A DNA stretch of 64,000 nt from Luteimonas rhizosphaerae (GTDB lineage: Bacteria; Pseudomonadota; Gammaproteobacteria; Xanthomonadales; Xanthomonadaceae). The translations under genes and the position numbers were made by a program. The stretch lies in NCBI RefSeq assembly GCF_002849595.1, contig NZ_NRQR01000025.1, forward strand, positions 124,001-188,000, in the 5' to 3' direction. Of the stretch, positions 44,673-53,378 are shown piece after piece. Within the stretch, counting starts at the first letter, position 1. The number at the start of each line of letters is the position of its first letter. Below the pieces are notes generated by a model. It was not told the origin of the DNA. It ran no database searches and saw only the letters and a program-made list of their open reading frames with translations.

Positions 44673-46480
44673 TCGGGCGCGGCCTCGACACGCAGCACGG
44701 GATAGAGGTTGTAGCGCGTGTCCCAGGCGCTGTGACGCCGGTAGAAGAAGTCGAGCCGGGCCGCGGGATCGGCCGCGAAGGCCGGGTCGTCGCGCAATCG
44801 CGTCTCGAACGCGCTGCGCACCGCGGGATCGCCGGCGAGCATCTCGCGCGCGACGGCTTCGGCCACGTAGTCCTCCATGTACTCCTTGCGCTCGAAGTGG
44901 ACGTTGAACCGGCCCCAGGCCGCGAGCGAATCGGGCGCCTGCGGTTCCAGCAGGGCGGCGACGAGACGCGCCTTCGGCTGCGCGATCGGCACGTACAGCG
45001 CGCCGGCGGCGACGTCCTGCGTGTCCTCGTGCCAGGCGCCGTCGAGCGCCAGGCGCTGGTGGCCTTCCATCGAGCCTGCCCCCAGGCGGGTGCTGTCGGC
45101 GCGGAACGCGCGCACGTCCAGTGCCGCATGCGCGGTGGCGAGCGTGCGGACGTCGATGCCGTGCTGGCGCAGCTTCTCGCCGACCCAGGCCGCATGCGCG
45201 GCCGGCACCAGATAGCCGCCGCGTGGCAAATCGGTGGTCAGCGACGGCGTGATGGTGTCGCGCAGCGGCACCCGCCAGACCTGCGGTGTGGTTTCGTCGT
45301 AGCGCGTCATCGACGCGCCCGACACGTCCGACGGCGTGCGCGTGTAGGCATAGCCGCGGAAATCGATCATGCGCGCGTGATCCGTCGCCTGCCAGGCGAG
45401 CGGCACGGTGCTGCCGCCGAGCGCCGCGGCGCGCGTGTCGGCTGCGCGCGCGATGGCCAGCCAGTCGCGGCCGTGCGCGGCGATCTGTTCCAGCACCGAC
45501 ACCACGGTATTGCGGGTGATGCGCACGCGGACCGGATATTCCTTCCACGAGTGGGTTTCGACCAGCATCGCCAGGCGGTTGCGCAGCGGGATGTAACCGG
45601 TCGAGAACCGAGGCGGCGAGACCCCGTCCTCGAAACCCGACGCCGGGTTGTCGGATTCGAGGAAGGACGGATAGAACGGCAGCGGCAGCGAGCCCTGCGC
45701 GGCGAGATCCTCGATAACCGCGTCGCGGAAGCGGCGACCGACGCTGCGCAAGGCATCGTCGCCGGCGTGCAGGGGCTCGACCTGGATCGCGATGTCGTGC
45801 TCGAACTGGGCGCCATTGGTTGCGTGCAGGTCGATGTAGGCCAGCGGGTCCCAGGCCTCGACCAGGGCCAGCATCGCCTGCATCTCGGGCGCATCGGCCT
45901 TGGCGTAATCGCGGTTGAGATTGAGGTTCTGCGCGGTCGTGCGCCAGCCCATCTCGCGCGGCCCGCGCTGGTTGGGCCGGTTCCAGGCCGCGAAGCGCTC
46001 GTGGCCGTCGACGCTGAAGACCGGCACGAACACCCACACCAGATCGTCGAGCACGCCGGGCGCGGCGGTGCCGTCGAGCACCTCGCGCAGCGCGAGGAAG
46101 CCCGCGTCCTTGCCGTCGACTTCGCCGGCGTGGATGCCGCCCTGCACGAGGACGACCGGCAGGCCTCGGCGGCGCGCCTCGCCGGGGTCCATCGCGCCGG
46201 TACGGGTCACGATCAACGCCTGCATCGGCCGGCCTTCCGGACTGGTGCCGAAGCGGGTGCAGCGCACGGCATCGGGATGGCGCCGGGCGAAGGTGTCGCA
46301 CAGCGCGACGACCTCGTCGTAGCGGCCGGTCTCGACGAAGCCACTGCGCTCGGCCACGGTCACGCGCGGATCGTCGTCGGCGCTGGCGGGCAGGGCGGCG
46401 GCCAGCGCGCAGGCGGCCAGCAGGGAGGCGAAGCGTCGGGATACGGTCACGGCGTGTCCGGGGGCGGGCAGGGCGGCCAT
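44669..46480 (-). CDS. M14-family zinc carboxypeptidase, exported
   Basis: A 603-residue exported metallopeptidase. After a signal peptide (FASLLAACALAAALPASA) the zinc site appears as VQGGIHAGEVDGKDAGFLAL (HxxE) near residue 130, with VWVFVPVFSVDGHERF, QRGPREMGWRTTAQNLNLNRDYAKAD and PLAYIDLHATNGAQ (second His), and ETHSWKEYPVRVRIT near the C-terminal catalytic Glu. The M14 family releases C-terminal amino acids. The start could be the ATG at 46480 or the GTG at 46450; the latter gives a shorter signal peptide. The downstream nuclease-like gene overlaps it. Confidence 0.85.
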   Translation of the reverse strand: MAALPAPGHAVTVSRRFASLLAACALAAALPASADDDPRVTVAERSGFVETGRYDEVVALCDTFARRHPDAVRCTRFGTSPEGRPMQALIVTRTGAMDPGEARRRGLPVVLVQGGIHAGEVDGKDAGFLALREVLDGTAAPGVLDDLVWVFVPVFSVDGHERFAAWNRPNQRGPREMGWRTTAQNLNLNRDYAKADAPEMQAMLALVEAWDPLAYIDLHATNGAQFEHDIAIQVEPLHAGDDALRSVGRRFRDAVIEDLAAQGSLPLPFYPSFLESDNPASGFEDGVSPPRFSTGYIPLRNRLAMLVETHSWKEYPVRVRITRNTVVSVLEQIAAHGRDWLAIARAADTRAAALGGSTVPLAWQATDHARMIDFRGYAYTRTPSDVSGASMTRYDETTPQVWRVPLRDTITPSLTTDLPRGGYLVPAAHAAWVGEKLRQHGIDVRTLATAHAALDVRAFRADSTRLGAGSMEGHQRLALDGAWHEDTQDVAAGALYVPIAQPKARLVAALLEPQAPDSLAAWGRFNVHFERKEYMEDYVAEAVAREMLAGDPAVRSAFETRLRDDPAFAADPAARLDFFYRRHSAWDTRYNLYPVLRVEAAPE

Positions 46481-46640
46481 GATGCCTGCCCGGCGGGACG
46501 CAACCCAAGCCACAGCGCGTGCGGTGGCGGCGAGCCGCCGGGTCGGCCGGCACTTGCCGCGTCCGACGCGCTGCGCTAGCCGTCGGCGCGCTCGCGCGAT
46601 CGGGTACGCTTCGCCGCTTCGCACCCTGTCCGGACCGCCG

Positions 46641-48260
46641 ATGACGACTGCGCCGACCCCCGTGGGCAAGATGCCCCGCCAGATCTCCTACATCATCGGC
46701 AACGAAGCCTGCGAGCGCTTCAGCTTCTACGGGATGCGCAACATCCTGGTGCCGTTCCTGATCAGCTCGGTATTGCTGGGCTACCTGCCGGCGGGGCCGG
46801 ACCGCGACGGCGCCGCGAAGGACATCTTCCACACGTTCGTGATCGGCGTGTACTTCTTCCCGCTGCTCGGCGGCTGGCTGGCGGACCGCTACTTCGGCAA
46901 GTACCACACCATCCTGTGGTTCTCGCTGATCTATTGCGCCGGCCATGCGTGCCTGGCGGCGTTCGAGAACAACGCGACCGGCTTCTACACCGGCCTGTTC
47001 CTGATCGCACTGGGGTCCGGCGGCATCAAGCCGCTGGTGGTCTCGTTCTGCGGCGACCAGTTCGACCAGACCAACAAGAGCAAGGCGAAGGTGGTGTTCG
47101 ACGCCTTCTACTGGATCATCAATTTCGGTTCGTTCTTCGCGTCGTTGCTGGCGCCGCTGTTCCTGCGCCACTACGGGCCGGCGGTCGCGTTCGGCATTCC
47201 CGGCATCCTGATGTTCATCGCGACCTTCGTGTTCTGGCTGGGCCGCAAGCAGTACGTCAACGTGCCGCCGTCGCGACACGATCCCCACGCGTTCTTCGAG
47301 GTCGTCAAGACCGCGCTGCGCACCGGCCGACAGGGCGAGGGCAGGCCCGGCCTGGTGATCGCGGTGCTGGGCGTCGTGGTCGCGACGCTGATGCTGGCGC
47401 TGTGGGCCCTGTCGGCGACGGTATCGCTGCCGTGGTGGCCGACCGATTTCGGTTTCGTCATCACCGCCTGTCTGGCGCTCGGCGTGATCATCGGCCTCGG
47501 CGGCTGGGGCGCGTCGGTGCAGCTCGAGCGCGCGCGCGGCGCGCATCCGGACCTCGCCGTCGACGGCGTGCGCGCGGTGCTGCGGATCCTCATCGTGTTC
47601 GCGCTGGTCACGCCGTTCTGGTCGCTGTTCGACCAGAAGGCGTCGACGTGGATCATCCAGGGCCGGGAGATGGTGATCCCGCATGGCGCGGCGTGGTGGC
47701 CCAGCTGGCTGATCCAGGACGCGGCGCAGATGCAGGCGCTGAATCCGCTGCTGGTGATGCTGCTGATTCCGTTCAACAACCTGGTGCTGTATCCGGCGCT
47801 GCGCCGGCTGGGCTTCGAGCCGACCGCGCTGCGGCGCATGGGCTGGGGCATCGCGACTTCCGGCGTGTCGTGGATCGTCGCCGGTGCGCTGCAACTGTGG
47901 ATCGACGGCGGCGAGCAGGTCTCGATCGCCTGGCAGTCGTTGCCGTATCTGCTGCTGACCTTCGGCGAGGTGCTGGTGTCGGCGACCGCGCTCGAGTTCG
48001 CGTACAGCCAGGCGCCGCACGCGATGAAGGGCGTGATCATGGCGTTCTGGTATCTGACCAGCACCTTCGGCAGCCTCTGGGTGCTGTTGACCAACGCCGG
48101 CGTGCGCAACGACACGGTGACCGGCTGGATCGCCGTCAGCGGGCTCAGCGAGAACGCGTTCCTGATGTTCTTCTTCGCTGCATTCGCCTTCGTCGCCGCC
48201 GCCGCGTTCGCCGCCTACGCGCGGCGGTACCCGATGCAGGACAATTACCGCGTCGCCTGA
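46641..48260 (+). CDS. POT-family proton-dependent oligopeptide transporter
   Basis: A 539-residue membrane protein of the PTR2/POT family, importing di- and tripeptides with protons. The characteristic start ISYIIGNEACERFSFYGMRNILVPFL (ExxERFxYY-like) is followed by GVYFFPLLGGWLADRYFGKYHTI, GSGGIKPLVVSFCGDQFD, VFDAFYWIINFGSFFASLLAPLFLRHYG (the PTR signature) and a C-terminal half with PFWSLFDQKASTWIIQG. About fourteen hydrophobic segments. It lacks a nearby peptidase other than the divergent M14 gene, 160 bases away on the other strand. Confidence 0.92.
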   Translation: MTTAPTPVGKMPRQISYIIGNEACERFSFYGMRNILVPFLISSVLLGYLPAGPDRDGAAKDIFHTFVIGVYFFPLLGGWLADRYFGKYHTILWFSLIYCAGHACLAAFENNATGFYTGLFLIALGSGGIKPLVVSFCGDQFDQTNKSKAKVVFDAFYWIINFGSFFASLLAPLFLRHYGPAVAFGIPGILMFIATFVFWLGRKQYVNVPPSRHDPHAFFEVVKTALRTGRQGEGRPGLVIAVLGVVVATLMLALWALSATVSLPWWPTDFGFVITACLALGVIIGLGGWGASVQLERARGAHPDLAVDGVRAVLRILIVFALVTPFWSLFDQKASTWIIQGREMVIPHGAAWWPSWLIQDAAQMQALNPLLVMLLIPFNNLVLYPALRRLGFEPTALRRMGWGIATSGVSWIVAGALQLWIDGGEQVSIAWQSLPYLLLTFGEVLVSATALEFAYSQAPHAMKGVIMAFWYLTSTFGSLWVLLTNAGVRNDTVTGWIAVSGLSENAFLMFFFAAFAFVAAAAFAAYARRYPMQDNYRVA

Positions 48261-48289
48261 CCGGCCACGTTCCCGAGGATGCAAGCGCG

Positions 48290-48904
48290 ATGAATTTCGG
48301 ACCCATGACCCTGCTGCTGATCGCCGTGACCGTGCTGGTCTCGTGGCAGGCGTTCCAGAAGCCCAAGCTGCTCGGCCGGCTGATCCTGTGGCCGCCGGCG
48401 ATCGACCGGCACCGCCAGTACGACCGCCTGCTGACGCACGGCTTCATCCATGCGGACTGGCAGCACCTGCTGTTCAACATGATCACGCTGTTCTTCTTCG
48501 GCGCCGGGATCGAGCGTGCGTTCGCGCCCTACATCGGGCCGGTCGGCTTCGTGCTGTTCTATCTGTCGGCGATCCTCGTCGCGATCCTGCCGACCTACCT
48601 GCGGCACCGGCACGATCCCAACTACCGCAGCCTCGGCGCGTCCGGCGCGGTCTCGGCCGTGCTGTTCGCGTCGATCCTGATCAATCCCTGGTCGCTGCTG
48701 CTGGTGTTCTTCATCCCGATGCCGGCGATCGTGTTCGGCGTGCTCTACATCGGCTACAGCATCTGGATGGACAAGCGCGGCGGCGACAATGTCAACCACA
48801 GCGCGCATCTGTGGGGCGCCGGCTACGGCATCCTCTTCACCGTGATGATGGAGCCGCGCGCACTCGGCGCCTTCCTCGAACGCCTGTCGTCGCCTTCGTT
48901 CTGA
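48290..48904 (+). CDS. Rhomboid-family intramembrane serine protease
   Basis: A 204-residue membrane protein with six hydrophobic segments. The catalytic Ser is in SLGASGAVSAVLFASILI (GxSG) near residue 116 and the catalytic His in DNVNHSAHLWGAGYGILFTV near 170; the N-terminal loop THGFIHADWQHLLFNMITLFFFG is the rhomboid Leu-rich loop with the helix-3 conserved His/Asn pair. Both catalytic residues are in place, so it is likely active. It sits 29 bases downstream of the peptide transporter and may be transcribed with it. Substrates unknown. Confidence 0.9.
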   Translation: MNFGPMTLLLIAVTVLVSWQAFQKPKLLGRLILWPPAIDRHRQYDRLLTHGFIHADWQHLLFNMITLFFFGAGIERAFAPYIGPVGFVLFYLSAILVAILPTYLRHRHDPNYRSLGASGAVSAVLFASILINPWSLLLVFFIPMPAIVFGVLYIGYSIWMDKRGGDNVNHSAHLWGAGYGILFTVMMEPRALGAFLERLSSPSF

Positions 48905-48995
48905 GGCGTGGCGGTCGAGCGTGCAGCGCCGATCACCGGGCGTGCATGGAATGCGTGATAAGCCTTGGGGCACATCCCACCGATGGAGTGCATCC

Positions 48996-49997
48996 ATGGC
49001 CGTGACCCGCGCGAAAGCGACCTCCCTGCTCAACGCCACCGAAATGGGGCTCTACGACGCCAGCCGCGCCAACGCGCTGCGCGGACATTCCGAAGCGCAG
49101 CTGGCCCGACTGGTCATCCGTGCACGCACTGCACGCGATCGCGCCCGCGATCTCGAGAAGCGCCAGAAGCTGGCGCTGCGCAAGCAGACCGGCAGCAAGA
49201 CCGGGCGTAGCGGACAGGCGAACGCACGCTCGGGCGAGAAGGCGGAACTGCTCGGCGACATCCTTCAGCGCCTCGACGCGCAGCACAAGGAAACGGCCAA
49301 GGCGGCGCGCACGGAGCGCCGGACAGCGGGCGCTGCGAACGCCTCGAAGGTGAGCGCGAAGAAGCCGGCGGCGAAGAAGGCCCCGGCCAAGAAGGCGACC
49401 ACGAAAAAGGCCGCTCCGAAGAAGGCGACGAAGAAGACCACGACGACAACGTCAGCGACGCCTGGGTCGACTTCGAAGAAGGCCATCGCGAAGAATGTCC
49501 CGGCAAAGAAAGCCGCCGCCAAGAAGGCACCAGCGAAGAACGCCGTCTCGACGTCCGCCACGAAGCGGGGCGCGAGCAGCAAGACCGCGGCGACCAAGAG
49601 GCCCGCAAGAAAGGCGACGGCAAGCAAGACGGGCGACGGGACCAGCGCAACACGCCAGGCGACCAAGCCTGCGGCGCCGGTGTCCCGGGTAGCGACAACC
49701 GCGAGTGCCCGCAAGGCGGCCACCGGCAAGACGGGCGGCATTTCCCCCAAGAAGGCGCTGGCCAATACCCGCAAGCTGCTCGATCAGCACAATGCCGAAG
49801 CGCGCGCGCCCAAGCCGTGGCAACAGATCGATGAGGGCAGCACGAGCATGCCGGCACCTGGCTACCAGTCCACGCAGGCGGCGCAGAAGGCGCAGGAACT
49901 CCATGCGGCCGAAAGTCGCCTGGCCTCGATCCAGGGCAGCGTCAGTACGCGAGACCGCAAGAACCAGGGCAAACGCGATCACCGCAACGAGAGCTGA
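48996..49997 (+). CDS. Lys/Ala-rich histone H1-like protein
   Basis: A 333-residue strongly basic protein. Residues 1-110 form a conserved-looking helix-rich N-terminus (AVTRAKATSLLNATEMGLYDASRANALRGHSEAQLARLVIRART). The middle, about residues 120-265, is a low-complexity run of KKAPAKK, KKAAPKK, KKATKK and similar words, resembling bacterial H1-like proteins and AlgP that bind DNA. The C-terminus returns to normal sequence with ALANTRKLLDQHNAEARAPKPWQQIDEGSTS and AAESRLASIQGSVSTRDRKN. Nucleoid association is likely; it is not related to HU or H-NS. The internal repeats may vary in copy number. ATG at 48996 has a clear AT-poor upstream region without a strong Shine-Dalgarno. Confidence 0.8.
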   Translation: MAVTRAKATSLLNATEMGLYDASRANALRGHSEAQLARLVIRARTARDRARDLEKRQKLALRKQTGSKTGRSGQANARSGEKAELLGDILQRLDAQHKETAKAARTERRTAGAANASKVSAKKPAAKKAPAKKATTKKAAPKKATKKTTTTTSATPGSTSKKAIAKNVPAKKAAAKKAPAKNAVSTSATKRGASSKTAATKRPARKATASKTGDGTSATRQATKPAAPVSRVATTASARKAATGKTGGISPKKALANTRKLLDQHNAEARAPKPWQQIDEGSTSMPAPGYQSTQAAQKAQELHAAESRLASIQGSVSTRDRKNQGKRDHRNES

Positions 49998-50022
49998 GGC
50001 GGGCGGTCGCCCCACCGTCGGA

Positions 50023-50042
50023 GCGCCGGCACGCGCCGGCGG
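50023..50042. terminator. Hairpin between convergent genes, possible terminator
   Basis: GCGCCGGC (50023-50030), an ACGC loop and GCCGGCGG (50035-50042) pair at seven of eight positions. It lies 25 bases after the histone-like gene and just before the end of a convergent small gene. No T run follows, so termination is a guess. Confidence 0.4.
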
Positions 50043-50048
50043 TCCCAC

Positions 50049-50216
50049 TCAGTGCGGGGCGTCGCCGGAACCCGCGTAGGCCTGCCGCAGGCGCTCGTGG
50101 ATCAGATGATCGAGCTGGGCACATTCGGTGCTGTCGCTTTCGCCCAGACGCACGAGTTCGCACAGGCGTTCGAGCGCGTCCTGCGAATCGGTGGACCGCC
50201 TGTCTCCGTCACCCAT
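50049..50216 (-). CDS. Small hypothetical protein
   Basis: A 55-residue acidic protein, MGDGDRRSTDSQDALERLCELVRLGESDSTECAQLDHLIHERLRQAYAG in outline, likely a single helical hairpin. The frame has plausible codon use but no family was recognised. It is convergent with the histone-like gene. It may be real but could be spurious. Confidence 0.4.
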   Translation of the reverse strand: MGDGDRRSTDSQDALERLCELVRLGESDSTECAQLDHLIHERLRQAYAGSGDAPH

Positions 50217-50448
50217 GGCACGCTCCCGCGCTGGTTCTGCATCAGGTCGATGCACATGAACGCCGCAGGTTCCGTGCCAGAGCAGGGGCGCCGCCGCGCC
50301 GAGCGGGGTGCCGGAGCGCGTCCGCGATCTGCCGCATTCCGGCGCCTCGACGTGACGCGGTGCGTCAAGATTCCCGACCCGGTCGCGGCGTGGCAGCCGC
50401 CATCGCGTCCCGGTTTTCTCTCCCGATCCATTTGAAGGAATCCACCCG

Positions 50449-50718
50449 ATGCCAGATCCCGAGATCCGCCACGACGCCTCCCATCACCTCTTCGAACTCG
50501 AGGACGACGGCCATCGTGGGCACCTGGAATACCGCGTCGGAGGCGGTGCACTGGACATCCTGCACACGATCGTCGAACCCGCGATCGGCGGCCGCGGCCT
50601 GGCCGGCCGGCTGGTCGAAGCCGCTCGTGCGCACGCGACTGCGGCAGGATTGCAGCTCACCTCGAGCTGCACCTACGCCTCCGATTACCTGGACCGGCAC
50701 CCGGACGCTTCGCCCTGA
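50449..50718 (+). CDS. GNAT acetyltransferase, YjdJ-like
   Basis: An 89-residue protein with the acetyl-CoA pocket of short GNAT proteins: LDILHTIVEPAIGGRGLAGRLVEAARAHATAAGLQL, with the RGxA-type loop GGRGLAG near residue 50, then TSSCTYASDYLDRHPD. This is the size and order of the YjdJ group, whose acceptor is unknown. GAAGGAAT lies nine bases before ATG 50449. It is followed by a long leader in front of the cold-shock gene. Confidence 0.8.
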   Translation: MPDPEIRHDASHHLFELEDDGHRGHLEYRVGGGALDILHTIVEPAIGGRGLAGRLVEAARAHATAAGLQLTSSCTYASDYLDRHPDASP

Positions 50719-50991
50719 GGAACTGCACACAACCACGGATCGTGCCAGCCTCGCGTATTCACAATTTTTTCCTGAATTACGGTATTGTTCGCGAACTGTT
50801 CAAGGCCGGGATCACGGTACATCGTGGCTCCGATGCGGTAGATCCAACCGCTGTACGGCCGGTTTCCGGTCGGGACGATCCGCTCCATCGCTTTCGCGTT
50901 ACCCCTTGCTCGACAGTCGCGGCACCACGTCACCCAAAACAGACGGTGGCTGCCGTGTTCCCATGACCAAACTGCTTCAAGGAGTAACACC
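50719..50991 (+). promoter_or_regulatory. Long AT-enriched leader and promoter region of the cold-shock gene
   Basis: 273 bases without a gene. The part 50756-50790 is unusually AT-rich for this window (CACAATTTTTTCCTGAATTA) and contains TTCACA (50758-50763) and TATTGT (50783-50788), 19 bases apart, a weak promoter candidate. About 200 bases would then be an untranslated leader, as is usual for cspA-type genes, which often regulate translation through leader folding. No fold was computed. Confidence 0.5.
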
Positions 50992-51201
50992 ATGAGTGAT
51001 CGTCAGAGCGGCACCGTCAAGTGGTTCAACGATGCCAAGGGCTTCGGCTTCATCACCCCGGAAAGCGGCCAGGACCTGTTTGTCCACTTCCGCTCGATCC
51101 AGGGCACCGGCTTCAAGTCGCTGCAGGAAGGCCAGAAGGTCACCTTCAAGGTCGTCCAGGGCCAGAAGGGCCTGCAGGCTGACGAAGTGCAGCCCGAGTA
51201 A
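50992..51201 (+). CDS. Cold-shock protein (CspA family)
   Basis: A 69-residue nucleic-acid-binding OB-fold protein: [31 protein letters not shown] contains RNP1 (KGFGFI) and RNP2 (LFVHF), and the rest, [23 protein letters not shown], completes the barrel. Acts as an RNA chaperone or transcription antiterminator. Length is standard. It has its own long leader and a strong terminator, hence a single-gene unit. Confidence 0.95.
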   Translation: MSDRQSGTVKWFNDAKGFGFITPESGQDLFVHFRSIQGTGFKSLQEGQKVTFKVVQGQKGLQADEVQPE

Positions 51202-51222
51202 GTCGCCGCACACGTTGCACGG

Positions 51223-51256
51223 AAGGCCCCGGACGGAAACGTCCGGGGCCTTTTCT
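51223..51256 (+). terminator. Intrinsic terminator of the cold-shock gene
   Basis: A perfect 12-pair stem AAGGCCCCGGAC (51223-51234) and GTCCGGGGCCTT (51241-51252) closes a GGAAAC loop and runs into TTTTCT. It starts 22 bases after the stop codon. This is the best intrinsic terminator seen in the window. Confidence 0.9.
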
Positions 51257-51598
51257 ATGGCGGGGTGCCGCGCTTGCTCGGGAAATAACAGGCGCGAGTT
51301 TGGCCCGGGCGGGGGGCGGGACTGCTGTCCATGCCGCTGCGCACGGGGCCCGAACGTAGACCTGTGGTCGGCACGCGCATGCCATCGATTCCTCGCCGCA
51401 ATCCGCGTCCGAGCGTGCGGCCCTCCGCTCCGATCGGTCCAGCGGCGCTTGCCGGGTCCGTCCTAGACCGTTGGCTTCGAGCGAACCGGTTTCAACAGCT
51501 GCGACAGGCCTGCGCTCGTCACGGAAGCGGCACAGCCGCATCGTTATTTTTTCATTCGAATTCGCGTTGGACGCCGCACCGCGGCAAGGATCCCTGTC
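51257..51598. other. Intergenic region, no gene recognised
   Basis: 342 bases between the cold-shock terminator and a lipoprotein gene. No conserved frame, hairpin or repeat was noticed. An AT-rich patch near 51541-51570 (CGTTATTTTTTCATTCGAATTC) may be the downstream promoter. Confidence 0.5.
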
Positions 51599-52420
51599 AT
51601 GAAACGGATGTTGTTGTGCCTGCTGTCGCTCGCGCTCGTCGCGTGCCAGCGGGACGTCCCGCCGGCGCCCGCGCAGGCGCCGGTCGCCGATACGTCGCCC
51701 GACCCGTCGGACATCGCGCCGCTGCCGGACGCCGTGCCCGAGCTGAAGGACGTCGTGGAGATGGACGCGCGCTACATCATCGGCATCACCTATCCGCCGG
51801 AGTCGAACCGCTATCCGGGCCTCGCCGAGGCGCTGCACCGCTACGCCCAGTCGGCGCGCGACGAGTTGATGGAAGCGGTGTCGGGCGCCGAGCTGCAGCC
51901 CGGCGCGATGTACGACCTGTCGCTGAGTTTCAGCGTCGTCGCCGACACGCCCGAGGTGCTGGCGATCGCGGCGGACGGCAGCACCTACACCGGCGGCGCG
52001 CACGACAATCCGCTGATCGAACGCTTCTTCTGGCTGATCGACGACGAGACCCTGCTGCGGGCCGACGACCTGGTCGGCGACACCGGCGACTGGTCGGCGA
52101 TTTCGGGCTACGTGCGCGAGCAACTGCACGCGGCGTTGTCGCAGCGGATCGACGCCGACGAGATGGCGCCCGAGGAGCGGAGCCGGCTGATGCGATCCGC
52201 CGGCAAGATGATCGACGAGGGCTCGGAGCCCGATGTCGAGAACTTCCAGCAGTTCGAACCGATGCTCGGCGCCGGGGGCAAGCTGGCCGGCCTGCGCTTC
52301 GTGTTCCCGCCCTACCAGGTGGGCCCGTATTCGGACGGCATCCAGACCGTCGAGGTCCCGGCGGCGGTGCTGCTGCCGCACATCGCCGAGCGCTATCGCG
52401 GCCTGTTCGTCGGCGGCTGA
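51599..52420 (+). CDS. Lipoprotein with DUF3298/PdaC-like domain
   Basis: A 273-residue predicted lipoprotein: signal MLLCLLSLALVACQ with lipobox VAC, a Pro/Ala-rich linker, and a domain of the DUF3298 (RsiV/PdaC C-terminal) kind: SLSFSVVADTPEVLAIAADGSTYTGGAHDNPLIERFFWLIDDETLLRADDLV, then FEPMLGAGGKLAGLRFVFPPYQVGPYSDGIQTVEVPAAVLLPHI. The STYTGGAH and FPPYxVGPYxDG motifs are the recognisable part. The domain occurs in anti-sigma factors and peptidoglycan deacetylases, but alone it has no assigned function. The ATG at 51599 follows a weak AAGGAT Shine-Dalgarno. Confidence 0.75.
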   Translation: MKRMLLCLLSLALVACQRDVPPAPAQAPVADTSPDPSDIAPLPDAVPELKDVVEMDARYIIGITYPPESNRYPGLAEALHRYAQSARDELMEAVSGAELQPGAMYDLSLSFSVVADTPEVLAIAADGSTYTGGAHDNPLIERFFWLIDDETLLRADDLVGDTGDWSAISGYVREQLHAALSQRIDADEMAPEERSRLMRSAGKMIDEGSEPDVENFQQFEPMLGAGGKLAGLRFVFPPYQVGPYSDGIQTVEVPAAVLLPHIAERYRGLFVGG

Positions 52421-52435
52421 GCGCCCGGGAATGCC

Positions 52436-53302
52436 TCAGCGTTCCGGGGCAAGCGCGTCGCTCAGTGTGTCGCCGGTGTCCGCATCGAGCTTCAGCGTGG
52501 CGATCGCGTCCGCACGGGTGACGCCGCGCGTGAGGATGGCGAGCGGGAGGCCCGCCTCGGCTGCCATCCGGGCGAAGCGGTAGCCCGAATACACCATCAG
52601 CGACGAGCCGACGACGAGCACCGCATCGCTGGCCTGCAGCGCCTGCTGCGCCTGCAGGAAGCGCTCGCGCGGCACGTTCTCGCCGAAGAACACGACGTCG
52701 GGCTTCAACAGCCCGCCGCAACGCGGGCAGTGCGGCGGGCGGTACTGCGCTTCGGCTGCGGCCGCGATGTCGGCGTCGCCATCCGGCGCGTGGAGCGCGG
52801 CGCCCGGCGTCCAGTCGGGATTGGCGTCGCGCATCCGCGGCTGCAGCGCGTCGCGGTGCTCGCGATGCGCGCAGGACAGGCAGCCGACCCGGTCCAGCCG
52901 GCCGTGCAGATCGATGACGGCCTGGCTGCCGGCCGCCTGGTGCAGCCCGTCGACGTTCTGGGTCAGCAGGGTGCGGACGATGCCCTGGCGCTCCAGAGCG
53001 GCGAGCGCGAGATGCGCGGCATTCGGGCAGGCGGCCGAGAACCGCGGCCAGCCGACATGGCTGCGCGCCCAGTAGCGCCGGTACACCGTGGGATCGGACA
53101 CGAATGCCTGCCAGGTCACCGGTGCCGGTCGCTTCCATGCACCGGCTGCGTCGCGATAATCGGGAATCCCGGAACCGGTACTGACGCCGGCCCCGGTCAA
53201 GGCGAACACGCGACGATGCGCACCGAGCCAATCGCGCAGGTGGGCGGCCGCGCCGCTGCCGGTATCTGCGGTGGAGACGGGTTCGACGGAGGCGGTCAGC
53301 AT
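52436..53302 (-). CDS. Sirtuin NAD-dependent protein deacylase
   Basis: A 288-residue Sir2-family enzyme that removes acyl groups from lysines using NAD. Motifs: LTGAGVSTGSGIPDYRD (NAD), LLTQNVDGLHQAAGS (catalytic region), IDLHGRLDRVGCLSC with the His base, and the second zinc pair CPRCGG, then LLKPDVVFFGENVP and VLVVGSSLMVYSGYRF. The zinc quartet (CxxC and CxxC) is intact. The specific acyl preference is not visible. It lies 76 bases from the M3 peptidase gene, which is on the same strand. Confidence 0.93.
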   Translation of the reverse strand: MLTASVEPVSTADTGSGAAAHLRDWLGAHRRVFALTGAGVSTGSGIPDYRDAAGAWKRPAPVTWQAFVSDPTVYRRYWARSHVGWPRFSAACPNAAHLALAALERQGIVRTLLTQNVDGLHQAAGSQAVIDLHGRLDRVGCLSCAHREHRDALQPRMRDANPDWTPGAALHAPDGDADIAAAAEAQYRPPHCPRCGGLLKPDVVFFGENVPRERFLQAQQALQASDAVLVVGSSLMVYSGYRFARMAAEAGLPLAILTRGVTRADAIATLKLDADTGDTLSDALAPER

Positions 53303-53378
53303 CCGGCCATGCTACGCGCGCCCCAACGAAAACGCCCGGTCGAAACCGGGCGTCGTCTTCGTCACTGCGCGGTGCGGT

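Noticed and set aside
43806-48284. A very long stop-free stretch on the minus strand across the peptide transporter region
   Set aside because: It is the antisense and joined frames of genes already explained; in GC-rich DNA the third-position bias suppresses stops in shadow frames. Only its last 289 codons are a real gene.
49340-49700. Repeated short words that could suggest a CRISPR or satellite
   Set aside because: They are codons of Lys/Ala repeats in the histone-like protein and are uneven in length and spacing.
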